DNA of 64,000 bases from Paramecium pentaurelia. Its lineage: Eukaryota; Ciliophora; Oligohymenophorea; Peniculida; Parameciidae. Positions 12,601 to 24,022 of the stretch are shown here, one piece after another (positions within the stretch are counted from its first letter, which is position 1; each line of letters starts with the position of its first letter). The position numbers were made by a program, and so were the translations under genes. Under the pieces are notes generated by a model. That model made no database searches and was not told where the DNA came from. It worked only from the letters and a program-made list of their open reading frames with translations. Location of the stretch: contig CAJJDO010000018.1 of assembly GCA_905183005.1 (NCBI GenBank), positions 255,210 to 319,209 of the forward strand, given 5' to 3'.

Positions 12601-14112
12601 ACCTATTCTAAATTTAGGTGGATTAGTCAAAGGATAATCTGACATCTAGATAGATGGTAATATAGCATGAAAATTTTCATTTATATTTAATAATACACTG
12701 TATGAATCCTCTTTCATTAAAATTTACTTAACTACACCTTTAACAATAGCACCTACATTTAAATCACTTAATTTAGGTTATGAATTGACTTCAAAAGATA
12801 CAAAACCAACATGATCAAAATAATTTATTTCTTTTATAATGCAAGTTCTTTAGATGTGATCAATAATCTCCTAATCAGCAGGAATCTAAGTTTTGTTTAA
12901 CATACAAATAGGTCCTAAATTAGGCTATTTAGCTTTTTGAGCTTTCTTGCTTTTTTTTGTCTATACTTAATCATCATTTAATATAGCATTAACAAGATAA
13001 GATCCAGAATATAATTGTTGATTAATGACAACTCCTTAATATTATTAACCAACTTAATATGGAGAAATGTAAATAGTATTATCTAAATGTTCTTATTTAC
13101 TTGAGAGGTAGATTTATCTAGAAGGTTCATCAAATCCAATTATTCTACATAATATATTTTTATCTTGTTCAACTTAATAATCTTAGAATATATATCCTAA
13201 TACACCAAATTTATTGAGTTTAACAATTTATCCACCTGTAATAGATTTTACATTATTGCATTTCCAAATATTCCCAGGAGTGAGTAGATATTTAGAGATT
13301 TATTTCTTATTTTATAATTAAACATCTCTTTATTCAAAATCACAAATGGCAATTTTCTCTTTTTAATTGATTTCTTTAATGTTAAAGAGATAAACTCTTC
13401 CACATTTAAGTTTTTTTTCATTAATAAACCCACTAAATTATTAAGATCCAAAATTAATTGTAGTTCCAAATTCATTCCAAGTTTAGGCTATACCTGATAT
13501 TTACATTCCAATAACTAATTAATTTACACTTAATTGATCATTGATGACATTAGGATGCAAACTCAATTAAACTTTATTGTTCTTTTGTTCTTCTATAACT
13601 TTAGTCAATACATATTCTCCTATCCTGTAATCCCCTCCATTAACACCCTTTCTATCTCTGAGATTATGCTAATCCACAAACCCTTTTTTATTTCTAGTAA
13701 AATTAATAATTAAATAAGCTCCATTTGGACCTATAGATGAAACACATCCTAAATGCAGAGATCCTACATCAAAAGTCTAATAAATAAGCAAAATTAATCA
13801 TACTTAATCAGGTATTTTTTATGTCATACTAAGTATTTTTTAGCTTTTCATTTAAAAATAACCCAATATATCTTAGTCTAAATCTCCTAATGCACCATAA
13901 TCATCTTGATCCAAGATCGGTTACTTATTTTATGGAGCATCATCATCACTAGATATATACTCAGCCAATTAAGCTCTTCTTTAGAGTTGTTTTTTTTCTC
14001 TTAGTTTTTTCTTTTTTAGCTTGTCTTCTGTACCCTTTTCATTTTTATATGTAGGAGCTGGGTTAAACATATATTTATCATCTTTCAGTGCATCAATCAC
14101 TTTTTTTTTCAT
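9627..14112 (-). CDS. RRP5: rRNA biogenesis protein RRP5 (PDCD11 homologue)
   Basis: RRP5 is a nucleolar scaffold needed for processing of both small- and large-subunit pre-rRNA. This large minus-strand gene encodes a Lys-rich N-terminus, then a long series of S1 RNA-binding repeats (for example VGDTLYGFTIKKLENGILVK and VGQVVMGYVTGSTHNGTFVK). An acidic linker rich in EEDE follows, then a C-terminal HAT/TPR-like domain seen in IWIEFVAYVAENEGIESARN and ERALRVINF. The end, FLFKKQLEYENQYGDSATIQ, matches the usual C-terminus. Introns include one of 27 nt after the N-terminal segment and one of 24 nt in the HAT region. I did not fix every exon boundary. At about 1,470 residues it is somewhat shorter than animal or yeast RRP5. 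It is divergent from the LITAF-domain gene, sharing a 69-bp upstream region. Confidence 0.9.
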
Positions 14113-14181
14113 TAATTAAATTTTTAATAATTATGTAAACTGTTTAAGATAATTCATCGACAATAATTGCTCCTGTTATTG

Positions 14182-14539
14182 ATGAAGCGTAAATCACAAT
14201 AGGTACAGATGATAGATAATCCTAGTAATATATATTCCTTATTATTCTCTAGATCATTAATTCAAGTCAATCATCATGCTAACATGAAAAGAGTACCAAT
14301 AACAGTTGTTTGTCCTTAATGTAAACAACAAGGAACAACTGTTATAATACGTGAGGTTGGAGCAGCAACAATAATGGTTGGTTATTTACTCTTCTTACTA
14401 ACTACGTAAATTGAATTTTCATTAATATAGAATATTTTGTTTTTGGATTCCTTGCTGTGTAGATGAATGTCAAGATGCTATTCATTAATGTCCAAACTGT
14501 AAAGCAGAAGTAGGCATAGGTCCCTATTAAATTCTTTGA
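14182..14539 (+). CDS. LITAF-domain membrane-associated zinc protein
   Basis: This 110-residue protein has one 25-nt intron. It has the LITAF layout: a first zinc half (VVCPQCKQQGTTVI), a central hydrophobic membrane-inserting helix with cysteines (TIMVGYLLFLLTTIFCFWIP) and a second zinc half (CCVDECQDAIHQCPNCKAEV). In animals such proteins sit on the cytosolic face of late endosomes and lysosomes. The intron lies within the hydrophobic segment and its removal is needed to reach the second CxxC. Start at 14182 is the first ATG; a later in-frame ATG before VPITVVCPQC could also be used. Confidence 0.8.
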
Positions 14540-14686
14540 TATATTATTTAGTTAGTGAAAAATTCTCTATGATCGAAATATTCATTTCTTAAAATAAAAA
14601 TAATAAGTTTATATATGTTTTCTCCGGAAAAGGATTTCATTCTCTATAATGCTTAAAGACCACCGAATATATAAGTTCCTAGTTTT

Positions 14687-15928
14687 ATGACAACAGCTTC
14701 TTCATTCAGAAATCAAAAGTTATCTAGCTTAAGGAACAAAAGTTGTGCCACAGCAATCCAAGATGCAGTATATTAAATAAATAAATAGAAGAAACATATA
14801 TCAACAATAGATTATTAAATTTGTGATAAAAGTGAGCCTATCAATCTTAAGAATGCCTGTTATCCAAAATTCAAATCAGAATAGAGTGAAATGTCTCAAA
14901 TTGCTAAATCCTAAATTAGTACATTCATAACAGTCCCAAAAATAATTCATTTAATTGATTTCTGTAATAAAAAAATCATAGATGATGAACTTAAAAAAAG
15001 AAAACTTAGTTAAGACCAAACTCATAAAAACTTTAACTTAAAGATTAATAATTTTCATGACAATAAGAAATCAATAAAGTTAGTATAAAAAAATACAAAG
15101 AGTAATTTCACACTTCCATAAATGTAATCTAATGGAAAAAATGAAATTCAAATTATCTAAGATAAAATAAATTAAAATAAAATAGATACAACATCATTTA
15201 ATGATTCTCCAGCTCCAAAAATAATTAAAAAGTAACCCAATTTTTAAACCTATACAACTAAATAGCCAATTAGAAGTTTCGATATGCTTTTCAATGTTAA
15301 ACATCTTGTGAAGTTATAATAAAAAAGATAAAAAGAATTTGAGGAGACTTAATAAAATGACCCAGAATTTTAATTAGAAATTATAAAGAGATAAAATTAA
15401 ATTTAAATTTTGATGTCGAATACCAAAAAACTAGAATAACTCAAAAAAGCTTCGAAAGGAGTAATCTATTAGTTTAAATTATTTAGATATTATCACACAT
15501 CAATGAATAAGATCAGTAGGCTGAATAAATATTTTAGGATTTCAAATAGAAATTGGATATAAAATGATACTAATATAATTTTGTTTTATTTTTTCTTATT
15601 CAATCTTTTAAGATTAATTTAAGAAGTTTCAAGATGTTTCAAAGTAAAGACCAAGATATTAGAAATATTAATTGTTAGTTATATGTATTAATAAAAAAGA
15701 TTTAATTTTATAAATTTTGAATTATTCTTTTTAAGATTTCTTTTATTAGAAAAATCTTAAATCTGTGAGAGGTACAGAGATTTTAAAAGTGAACTTTTTT
15801 TGTTCATTGAATTAAAATAATTTAAGAATATCATCTATTAGAAAGCAAAAATTATCAAGAGAATAGATTAGATGATCATTTTCGTCTAATCTAAATAGAG
15901 ATATTATCTTAGAAGGATTGAAAATTGA
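14687..15928 (+). CDS. Hypothetical basic protein, 413 aa, intronless
   Basis: An uninterrupted 414-codon frame (ATG 14687, TGA 15926-15928) starts about 150 bp after the LITAF-domain gene. The N-terminal half is Ser/Lys/Asn-rich and probably disordered. A coiled-coil-like segment rich in Gln, Lys and Glu appears around residues 215-255. The C-terminal third is rich in Phe, Ile, Arg and Lys. No known domain is recognised. Lack of introns over 1.2 kb is unusual here but not unique. Confidence 0.6.
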
Positions 15929-16265
15929 TTTTTATCCTTTGGACAAACTAAGTGCAACCTTGATAAATTAAAGACATTTAAATGTAGTAATAAATTTGAA
16001 ATCTGCATATATACATTAGATAAAAGATATGTATAATTTATTATTAGACTTCGAATTTTTTAATAAATGATTACGAAGAGATAAGTTAAATTTATTCATC
16101 TAAATAGACTTTAGAAAATTTTTATTAGATTTAAAGTTCAATTAAAATTGTAATTTTTTTCAATTTAACCAAATGGCAATTTTGAAATTAAAATGTGAAT
16201 AATATTTAATGTACTCTATTTTGAAGTGCAAATATATGATGGAGATGAAAATATTATTAAACAAA
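15929..16265. other. Short gap between converging genes
   Basis: These 337 bases separate the 3' ends of two converging genes. I see only AT-rich sequence and no gene; it should contain both polyadenylation regions. Confidence 0.4.
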
Positions 16266-17963
16266 TCAATATTCAAGGATTCTACTAATATCAAATATTC
16301 TTTTACAAAACACCTCTTTTTATGAGTTTTTTATTAAAATGTCTTAAAGTTATTATTCGCTAAAAATATGAATTTTTTTTAACATTCTTGTCCTTTGCAA
16401 TAATAAAAAACAGAATCTACTAAAATCAGTTAAATTTTTTGCACAAGCTTCATAATCTTATATTGATCTCCAAATTTTTAAATGAGATAGAAACCTATTT
16501 AAGAATAATTTGATCTAATCTTATTCTTTAAAATTAGTTACTGAAGATAAAAAATTTAACCAAGTCAAATTTTTTACTTCTTCAATTATTGAACTATGAA
16601 TTACTTATGCTTATTATTCGTTTAGTTTAAAGATCTTTTTAAATATTTCTAAATATTAATTAGTTTTACTAAATTCATCGGAGGCAGATAAGTCTAAAAT
16701 ACTTTCAGGATTTTTTCTTTTTATTTAGTCAATAGATATTTTACTCACAATAAATCGGATTGCTATTGTCTTATATTGCTCCACTAAAACTTAGTTATCA
16801 CTTTAGAATTCATTTTATGTTAAATTGTATAATTCATACATTTCATAAATTTCATAATATTCCTTATGTAGCATAAGAAACTATTAATAAGATTATCCAT
16901 CTTCTTCAAAATGTTTAGAAAAAGACTCAAAATACTTAAATTTCTTTTCTTCATTATATTCTTCAAATAGGTTATTTAACAATTTTTAGTATATACATGA
17001 GATAGTATAATGTTTATATTCTCTAATATCTGACTACTTATTTTAAATGATTTCAAGTTTTTATAAATTTGTCCATTACTCATTTTTTGGAATCATATAT
17101 TCAATAAGACCATTTAAAAATTTATTTTAACTTAACTTTAAAACGAAATAATTATTTTCTCTAAGATAATTATGCATAAATTGCTGTATATTCTAATAAA
17201 TTATATCTAAACTTTAGAACTTTAATGAATTAAAAAAAGCTTTGATTTGATCTTCATCTAATTTATAATTTTTATTGTTTTCCTATAAATTTGGTCTAAT
17301 ATAATAATCAAATATTTCTTCAGTTGTTATCTAATTCATATAAAATAAACATATTAAATTTAGAAGTTGAAATTTTGATTACTAAAATTCTATAGTTTTA
17401 ATTGAATTGCAAAATTATGATGTATTGATAAAAACTTACTAACAAGTTTCAAATGAAAGTATTAAAATATCTTTACCCCAAGATTAGTTTCCATTTTTCT
17501 TAATAATATGATAAATGCTAGCTTAAATTAATAATAAATAAGTGTCTTCTTTATAAGAATCAAGTTTCTGGTGTACCAAATAAGAGATTTTTCTTTTAAA
17601 GAGCTCACAATTTAATAATTGACCATTCCCTTCTTTTGCAGACAATAATGGTAAAATACAGTTTGGCTCCTCCTTTTTTGTTTTTAAATGACTATAATAT
17701 AAAAAATTTAGATCAATAGATTTCTCAACTTTGGAAAATTAAGTTACCTTTATCTAAGTTTATGAGTTTATTTTAATTTTCTTAATTGTAATCCCAAAAC
17801 CGACAATAGGAAATATCTCTATTAATTCATAATCTTATTTGCATTATTAGCACTTTTATCTAAAATCAGGATCCCTGAGCATATCAACCATATTTTCTAA
17901 GTTTATACAAGATACTTCCTATTGTGAGTCTTTAAGGATTATATCTAAAAATTATTATTTCAT
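16266..17963 (-). CDS. Hypothetical protein, 565 aa, intronless
   Basis: A continuous 566-codon frame runs from ATG 17963 to TGA 16266-16268. The product is mostly helical in texture, rich in Leu, Phe, Lys, Gln and Asn, without signal peptide or clear membrane span. Near residue 38 there is a CQQCKQDYELIEIF motif, then a Gly-containing stretch VGFGITIKKIKI. The remainder (for example LNYLRENNYFVLKL-like helices and FLSHLKIWRSIQDYEACAK) looks like a repeat-helix scaffold. I do not recognise the family. The long open frame under the ciliate code strongly supports a real gene. Confidence 0.65.
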
Positions 17964-18221
17964 AAAAATTATTGAATTATTCTACTTTTGTTTTTGTACT
18001 ATTTTAAATTTGTGATAGAATAAACTATAATTTATTTATTAATAAATTCATAAATAATAAATTGCACTAATTAATATATATTATTTCAGATTCCATAAAA
18101 ATTAAAAAATAATTCTAATTAAAAGATTTCAGAGTCTTTCTCAGTCATATTTATAAATATTATTAATTTCCTATTTTAACTATTTTATAAATAATTCTTA
18201 ATAATATACAATAATTTCAAA

Positions 18222-19629
18222 TCATTACATTTTAAATTTCGTACTTCTCTTAACCTTTCTTCCTAATGGTTATTCATCTTCATTAATATCATTTTGATTT
18301 GAATAATCATTTTATTAAACACTCCTTACATCTTTTTTATTCTAATTTGATTTTCTTTCCCCATCAAAATTATCTTCTTTTTCTTTCAAATATTGTTCTC
18401 TTTATTTAACAAATGTATTGAAATCATCTTCATCTTTAACTTTTGTTTATTTATAGTTTTTTTAATATTTATCATTTTCATAATACTATTTTTCTTAATT
18501 ATTTGAAAAATCATCTTTTCTACCTTTATAATTTCTTGGTGCTTCATTACTTTCTTCACTATAATCAGTATTTCTTCTTTCAAATCTATCTCCTTTAAAT
18601 CCTTTTTCACTTCTATCAAATTTATCAAATTTATCCCTTCTTTCATACTTTGGATTTCGATCTTCATATTTATCAAAACTTCTATTTTCTCTATATTAAT
18701 CTCCATTTGCTTCTCTATCATATTTTTAAGGCCTATCTTTTCTATTATATCTCTCTTTATTATCATATTTATCATATTTTTGTGCATATTTATCATATCT
18801 ACCTTAATCATTATTATATTTATTTGAATCAAATTAGCGATCATATTTCTATTAATTATCATATTTATCAAATCTATCTTTTCTATTGAATTATTCTGAT
18901 CTATCAAATTTATTATTATATTTATTTCCTCTATCATATTTATTATCAGAATTTTCATAATAATTTTATCTTTTACCATAATTTTTATTATCATTATAAC
19001 TATCTATATTTTCTTATCTTCTATCTTCCTTTTTTGGTTAAGTATTTTGATCTTCTAAAAAATCAGCTTTTTTTGTATATTTATCTGTTTTTTTATTTGT
19101 ATCTTATTAATGAATAGATTCATTTTCAGAAACTTAAACAATATCACTCAAAAATTATTCATTAAGTTTATTTTGGTTAAGTTAAAAATCAATTAAAATG
19201 GAATGAAATGTATCTAAAACTCTTGTACTAGACAACCAAAAGCTTTTTTAATCATTTTATCTATAATGATAAAATTATAATAATTTACAAGTTCATTTCA
19301 TGAGTACTAATGGTTTCTAAAAATTTAGATAGATGTGGTAATAGTAATGTTTACATATTACCTCCATCTGTTTATTAAAATGCCTTTTAACATTTTGCAT
19401 GATGTGGACATTAAGGACAAACAAAGTCTTCTCTAACTCCTATTTATGCTCTTAATTCTTTAAACAATTATATTTCTGCTTCTTTTGTAGGTGAATCTAC
19501 TGGACAAGGTGTAGTAATAATTCTGTTGATATCTCTTTTATGAAATCTCCAATAAAAGTTTCCCTTTGGTAAATCCTTAAAAGTATGTGAAATAGATTGC
19601 AAATACACCTTAAATAGTTATTAAGACAT
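18222..19629 (-). CDS. Zinc-motif protein with long YDKY-rich charged tail
   Basis: This 459-residue protein has one 28-nt intron and closes exactly. The N-terminal ~150 residues look folded: KGNFYWRFHKRDINRIITTP, a CPQCPHHAKC zinc-like cluster near residue 85, then LLLPHLSKFLETI. The remaining two thirds are low complexity, built of irregular repeats of Tyr, Asp, Lys, Arg and Asn (YDKY, FDRS, YNRKDRP, FERRN). Such tails are typical of RNA-binding or condensate-forming proteins. The repeat periodicity leaves all three frames on this strand open, so false ORFs overlap it. A link to RNA is inferred from composition only; the family is unknown. Confidence 0.65.
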
Positions 19630-19669
19630 AATTAAAATAATGTTTTAAATATTTATATTTTGATATATC

Positions 19670-20074
19670 TCAATGACTATCGTGATGAATATTTACTATG
19701 TAAAATGCAGTTTCAATGCTGGAAACAAGAAAGGCTCTATCCTTGATTTCAATACCAAACTCTTTTTCAAGAGCATCATGAATATGAATACAAGTAGCAA
19801 CATCAACATATCCTGCTGCATCATTCCAATTAGTGTTAAATGTAATTGGTGTCGACTCCCACTATATAGATAATTGAATCAAGATTTACTCTTTCTGGAT
19901 CTATTTTTCTTAATCTTTCACCAACCACCTTAATGATTCTCTTAGCAGTTACAGCTGGCTAAAGCATAGAAAATATAGTACATTATTATAGACAGAACCA
20001 TTAGGAAAATGATAGGTATAAAGAGGAGCTTGTGATTGCATACTCTTTACAACAGTAGATATTAATTTATTCAT
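19670..20074 (-). CDS. Acyl-carrier-protein-like, lacking the pantetheine serine
   Basis: This 117-residue protein has introns of 23 and 28 nt. After the second is removed it aligns with mitochondrial acyl carrier protein (NDUFAB1): AKRIIKVVGERLRKIDPER matches helix 1, and HDALEKEFGIEIKDR matches the conserved helix before the FGIEI motif. At the site where ACP has DSL, with the Ser carrying 4'-phosphopantetheine, this protein reads GYVDVATC, so Ser is replaced by Val. ACPs also act structurally in complex I and with LYR proteins, which would not need the acylated cofactor; such a role is inference. Only 35 bp separate its start from the end of the eL43 gene upstream. Confidence 0.65.
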
Positions 20075-20109
20075 ATTTTAATTATTATTATTATATTTGA
20101 TTAATATAC

Positions 20110-20573
20110 TCATTGTTTCTTAGCTTATTATTTTTTTGGTTATGTTTTTTTGGTTTATTCTTTAGGTTGTTCTTTGGTTTATTCCTTTTATTCTTTTGGT
20201 TATTGTTTTTTTTATTCTTTCTTTTCATCCTTGACTTCAACTTCAGCATCTTCCTTTAATTTCTTGATTCTCAACATACCTTATTTTGCAGATAATCCAG
20301 CAGGAGTACTAATAAATGAAATAAAATAATACTTGACTTCCCAAGCACCACCAGCAATTTATAATCCAGTTTATGTGCATCTCCAAATACCAATAGCTTA
20401 TCTTTTGAGTGAATGCTAAAATATTATAATATATATATTACAGCTCCAGTAAAAGTGTTGAAATATCTTTGATGTTATGAAATTTCGAACTTCTTGATAA
20501 TTTTTCTTAATGATGCACCATATCTGGTACCATATTTTCCTGTAATTCCAACCTTCTTTGTTTTTTTGGTCAT
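20110..20573 (-). CDS. RPL37A: Divergent ribosomal protein eL43 (L37a)
   Basis: The N-terminal half is clearly eL43 of the 60S subunit: TKKVGITGKYGTRYGASLRK, then KFEISQHQRY and AIGIWRCTQTG...AGGAWE. A normal eL43 has four zinc cysteines (YTCSFC ... WHCGSC). Here three are replaced (YFNTFTG ... WRCTQT), leaving one. The protein is also extended: about 90 residues after AGGAWE versus about 20 normally, ending in a Lys/Glu/Gln/Pro-rich tail. One 26-nt intron gives 145 residues exactly. It may be a diverged paralogue, with the canonical gene elsewhere; whether it enters ribosomes cannot be told from sequence. Confidence 0.8.
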
Positions 20574-20623
20574 TTCAAATAATAATTAAAATCTTTAATT
20601 TATTTTTAAATAATTGAACAACT

Positions 20624-21317
20624 ATGAGTGATTCAGATGATGATATTTTTAAAAAGAAGAAGCCAAGTAAAAAAAAAATTGAATAATAACAAAAGTAATA
20701 AGAATAATAATTACTACTATAACAATAAAAATAACTTAAACAAGAACTAAATCAAACAGAATAATAAATGAATAATCCAAAACATCCTAAATTAGTTATC
20801 TATTGTAGAATATGTACATTCCCTGTTGAATTTTGTTCATTTTCTAAAACACCTAAAGAATGCAAAGAATGGTTAAAAACATCATTTAATGAACTATATG
20901 CAATTTTATATCCTGAAGAATTTAAATTAGAATAAGAAAAATAAGCTGCTCTTTTAGAATAGCAAAGACTAATAGCATAACATTAATTATTATTTTAACC
21001 TTTAGGAAAAAAAAAGAGGAATAAAACTAAAGTGAAAGAAAGTGATATGGTTTATCTAAAAGTTAAAGAAAGAAATAGAAATAAATTTATAACCACTTTA
21101 TCAGGATTAGAAAAACATGGTAATTAAATTGCATATTTAAGGTCTTGATATCAAGGAAACTTCGAAAAAAATTAGTAAAAAATTTGGTTGTGGTTCCTCA
21201 ATCAATGAAAAAGGAGCTATTGAATTACAAGGGGATTTGACTGAAGAATTAATAGAGTGGCTTCCAAAAGAATATCCAAATATTAAAGAAGACATGATTG
21301 CAATTAAAGATAAATGA
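20624..21317 (+). CDS. DENR: DENR/Tma22 translation re-initiation and recycling factor
   Basis: This 223-residue protein with one 22-nt intron matches DENR, which works with MCT-1 to release tRNA from 40S subunits and promote re-initiation. A Gln/Lys-rich N-terminus precedes the zinc-like segment VIYCRICTFPVEFCSFSKTP with its conserved cysteines. The C-terminal SUI1 domain follows (KFITTLSGLEKHGLDIKETSK, KKFGCGSSINEKGAIELQGD), ending in EWLPKEYPNIKEDMIAIKDK. The intron lies within the SUI1 domain at the GLEKHG codons. It diverges from the eL43 gene with about 50 bp between start codons, so a shared promoter is likely. Confidence 0.9.
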
Positions 21318-21354
21318 GATTTAAATCAGAAAATATCTATATATTTTTAATATA

Positions 21355-21767
21355 AATGAAGCACTGTCAAAAAAAGAAAAATTACTCTAATATAAATATT
21401 GTCGAAAAAATAATGTGTAGACGATATGATCCTATTTCAAAAGAATAATAATATTGTATTAAATGGCAAAGTTTATAGTAGTAAAGCTAAAAACACTTGG
21501 GAACCTTTGAGAGATCTAAAGAATTTTATATTTGACAATGAGAAATTTGAAAATTAGTAGTGTAATAACAATAATAACATATCTCTTGAAATTGATAATA
21601 AAAAATTCACATAATTGCTTCAAAATAAATTAACTTAATTTCTTAAAAAAATAGCCCCTAAATTTAAATAATTATAAGAAATAATTCGAATCAATTATCA
21701 AAAGCTCATACGAAGTAAAATAATCAAAAATTAAACAATAAGATGCTTTGTCAATATCTATTCTTGA
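21355..21767 (+). pseudogene. Chromodomain gene with a one-base frameshift
   Basis: The frame from ATG 21355 encodes the first half of a chromodomain (VEKIMCRRYDPISKEQQYCI, then KWQS). The second half (YSSKAKNTWEPLRDLKNFIF) lies in another frame starting within bases 21471-21476. Removing one T from the GTTT there would join the halves with perfect family spacing (KW..YSS...NTWEP). No GT...AG intron fits. The downstream frame is open to TGA at 21765-21767. Intact chromodomains bind methylated histone tails. This may be a recent pseudogene, a base-calling error or an imprecisely excised germline element; the sequence cannot decide. Confidence 0.6.
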
Positions 21768-21982
21768 TCAATTCAAAGCAAAAATATCAATTCTTACATA
21801 AAGTTATCAATAATTTAAACTATACTATAAAAGTCATTATCTATACTATCTTGGTATAGATTTATGAATTATCAATTCTCCTAAATAGAAGAATAAATAT
21901 TTAAGTTTTTCTTATTTTAAACCATTTAAATATATAAAATTAATAAAGTCATAAATATATATTAAATATTTATTAAACAATA

Positions 21983-22959
21983 ATGATTATTGAGGCTAAT
22001 TCTTTGGCTGAAGAATTAAGAGGTGTTTCAAGGTACGAAAAAGTAATAAAACAATAATAATTACACATAGATTGCCTATGTTTCAATATTTATGATTGGA
22101 TTACTTATTATTAAAACAGATGATGCTTACATTACATGTGAAACTACATAAGAGCAATAAGGAATCATTTGGGAAATGGGATTGATTCCTTTAGCTTTTA
22201 TTGGAGATGTTACTAAAAATTTGAACATTAATATTTTTATTGTAGGATTACTTTAATTTTTGGCTTGTCAATTAAGACTTTAATTTACTATTATTTATTT
22301 GCTCTATAAAATTCTGGGATAAGGACAAATGGTATCATAATTAATATATTTAAGAGACTTATAGTTTACTTTACTTAATACCCTTGATAACAAATCTAAT
22401 ATTACCATATTAAAAAGTACTTTTTGGCTTTGCATAATTTGTGTTAGTATTATTGATTATAATGTTAAATAAAACACTTATGCAATAAAAATAACACAAA
22501 CCTAAAATTAATTTTTAATTTTATGCAAGCAGATTAATAGCATGTATTATATTAATGCAAAAATTGGATATGGTTAATAGTAATTTTTATGATAATCAGG
22601 TGATATTTATGAGTATTATTTTTATTTATAAATTAGTACTTAGTTTACCTGTTGTTAAATTATTGTGTAATAGAGTACCAGATATAGCATTTGCTATCCT
22701 ATTCCTCATTTACTTTTATTTATCAAAAGGTTACCCATTTATATAAAATGTGTTGTAAGGTTTGCTTGTTTGTTTTGTTATTGTAAAACTATTGCCAGTT
22801 ATAATGGATTAAAAATTTTCAAGTATTTTGTATTCTAATATAATTAGTGACGATTTCGTTACTCTTGCCAATTATAATATTGATTTTCCCTTTGTCAGAA
22901 TATTTTTTTGTGTTGTTAATCTTCTTAACTATAAGCGAACCACCATAAAACTTATATGA
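21983..22959 (+). CDS. Multi-pass membrane protein, unknown family
   Basis: Two introns (28 and 37 nt) leave 304 codons exactly. The product is very hydrophobic, with perhaps six to eight membrane spans such as IAYVSIFMIGLLIIK, PLAFIGDVT preceding NIFIVGLLQFLAC, STFWLCIICVSII, IFIYKLVLSLPVVKLL and FAILFLIYFYLSKG. No transporter or receptor signature is evident. The 37-nt intron is long for this genome, so that junction is the least certain. GAR1 follows in the same direction 44 bp later. Confidence 0.55.
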
Positions 22960-23003
22960 GTAGATTGAATTATGAATAAAAATATATATATTAAAATTAA
23001 ATT

Positions 23004-23657
23004 ATGGGCAGAGGTGATTTCAATAGCAGAGGTGGAGGAAGAGGTGCCCCTAGAGGTGGAAGTTTCGGAAGAGGAGGTGGAAGAGGAGGAAGACCTCAAT
23101 AACCATAAGGCCCACCAGCAAAAGTTGAACCATTCGCTACTTTTTCACATGTTTGTGGAAACCAAATTATTGTTAAAGCTTTAGGGAAGCAATTAGTATT
23201 AAACATATTTATTATTAGGTTCCAAGGTTCTTTAGAAGTGTATATTTTGAAAATAAGCAATCGATTGGTAAAGTTGATGAAATTTTTGGTCCAATTGAAA
23301 ATTTCTTATTCTCAGTAACATTAGAAGAAGGAATTACTCCAAAATCAGTACTAAAATATTTAATCAAAGTTCAAATAAGATCAATTGATTTATATGGATG
23401 CCTATGATTGCATGCCTATGGATAGATTTTTACCAAGGCCAAAAGGTGCACCAGGAATAAGCAGAGGTGGAGGCAGAGGAGGATCAAGAGGTGGAGGCAG
23501 AGGAGGACCTAGTAGAGGAGGACCAAGAGGAGGTGGTTTTAGTAGAGGAGGACCTAGAGGAGGAGGTTTTAGTAGAGGAGGACCAAGAGGAGGCGGTTTT
23601 AGTAGAGACGGCGGATAATAAAGAGGAGGTTATGGAAGAGGTGGATTTAAAAGATGA
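23004..23657 (+). CDS. GAR1: H/ACA snoRNP protein GAR1
   Basis: GAR1 is a core protein of H/ACA ribonucleoproteins that pseudouridylate rRNA and snRNA. The gene has introns of 23 and 22 nt and encodes 202 residues. An N-terminal Gly/Arg-rich arm is followed by the conserved core (VPRFFRSVYFENKQSIGKVD, EIFGPIEN, FSVTLEEGITPKS) and the DRFLPRPKG end of the core. A long C-terminal GAR domain of repeated GGPRGGGFSR units closes the protein. The start at 23004 (MGRGDF) is preferred over upstream ATGs because it begins the Gly/Arg arm in frame. Confidence 0.92.
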
Positions 23658-24022
23658 TAAGAATATTACATTTATTTGATCAACATTCATATTTTAAGTA
23701 ATACTTAAAATTCTATTTTGTATAATGAAAATTATTTTAAAGAAAATTTTATTAAAACAATATCATTATTTTTAATAAAAAGTTTCACTTATCTATTATC
23801 TCATAATTTTATTCATTAAAGACTTCTAATGTTCTGATTTAAGTTAATAAATTGAATTTTTTATAATTTTATTTAAGAAATTTGTTACAATTTATAAGTC
23901 AATCATAAATTTATAATTAATTTTCAATAAAATAATTAATTTATTGGATTAAAAAAAGCTATCTTTATCATATTATCATTTATTAATATTTAAAAACAAA
24001 AATATATAAATTGTTGAATAAA
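23658..24022. other. Gap between converging genes
   Basis: About 365 bases separate the converging GAR1 and FxP-motif genes. The sequence is AT-rich with no coding texture that I can see. Confidence 0.4.

Noticed and set aside
18386..18994. A 202-codon minus-strand ORF rich in Ile, Met and Asn
   Set aside because: It is a shifted frame of the YDKY-repeat gene; the repeat's codon periodicity keeps the other frames open. The true frame is longer and joins a folded N-terminal domain.
22972..23184. ATG 22972 as the start of the gene after the membrane protein
   Set aside because: That frame gives an acidic Glu/Val stretch. The frame from ATG 23004 gives the Gly/Arg arm and continues into the GAR1 core.
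23467..23679. Acidic and Ser-rich ORFs over the GAR1 3' end
   Set aside because: They are out-of-frame and antisense readings of the GGPRGGGF repeats in GAR1.
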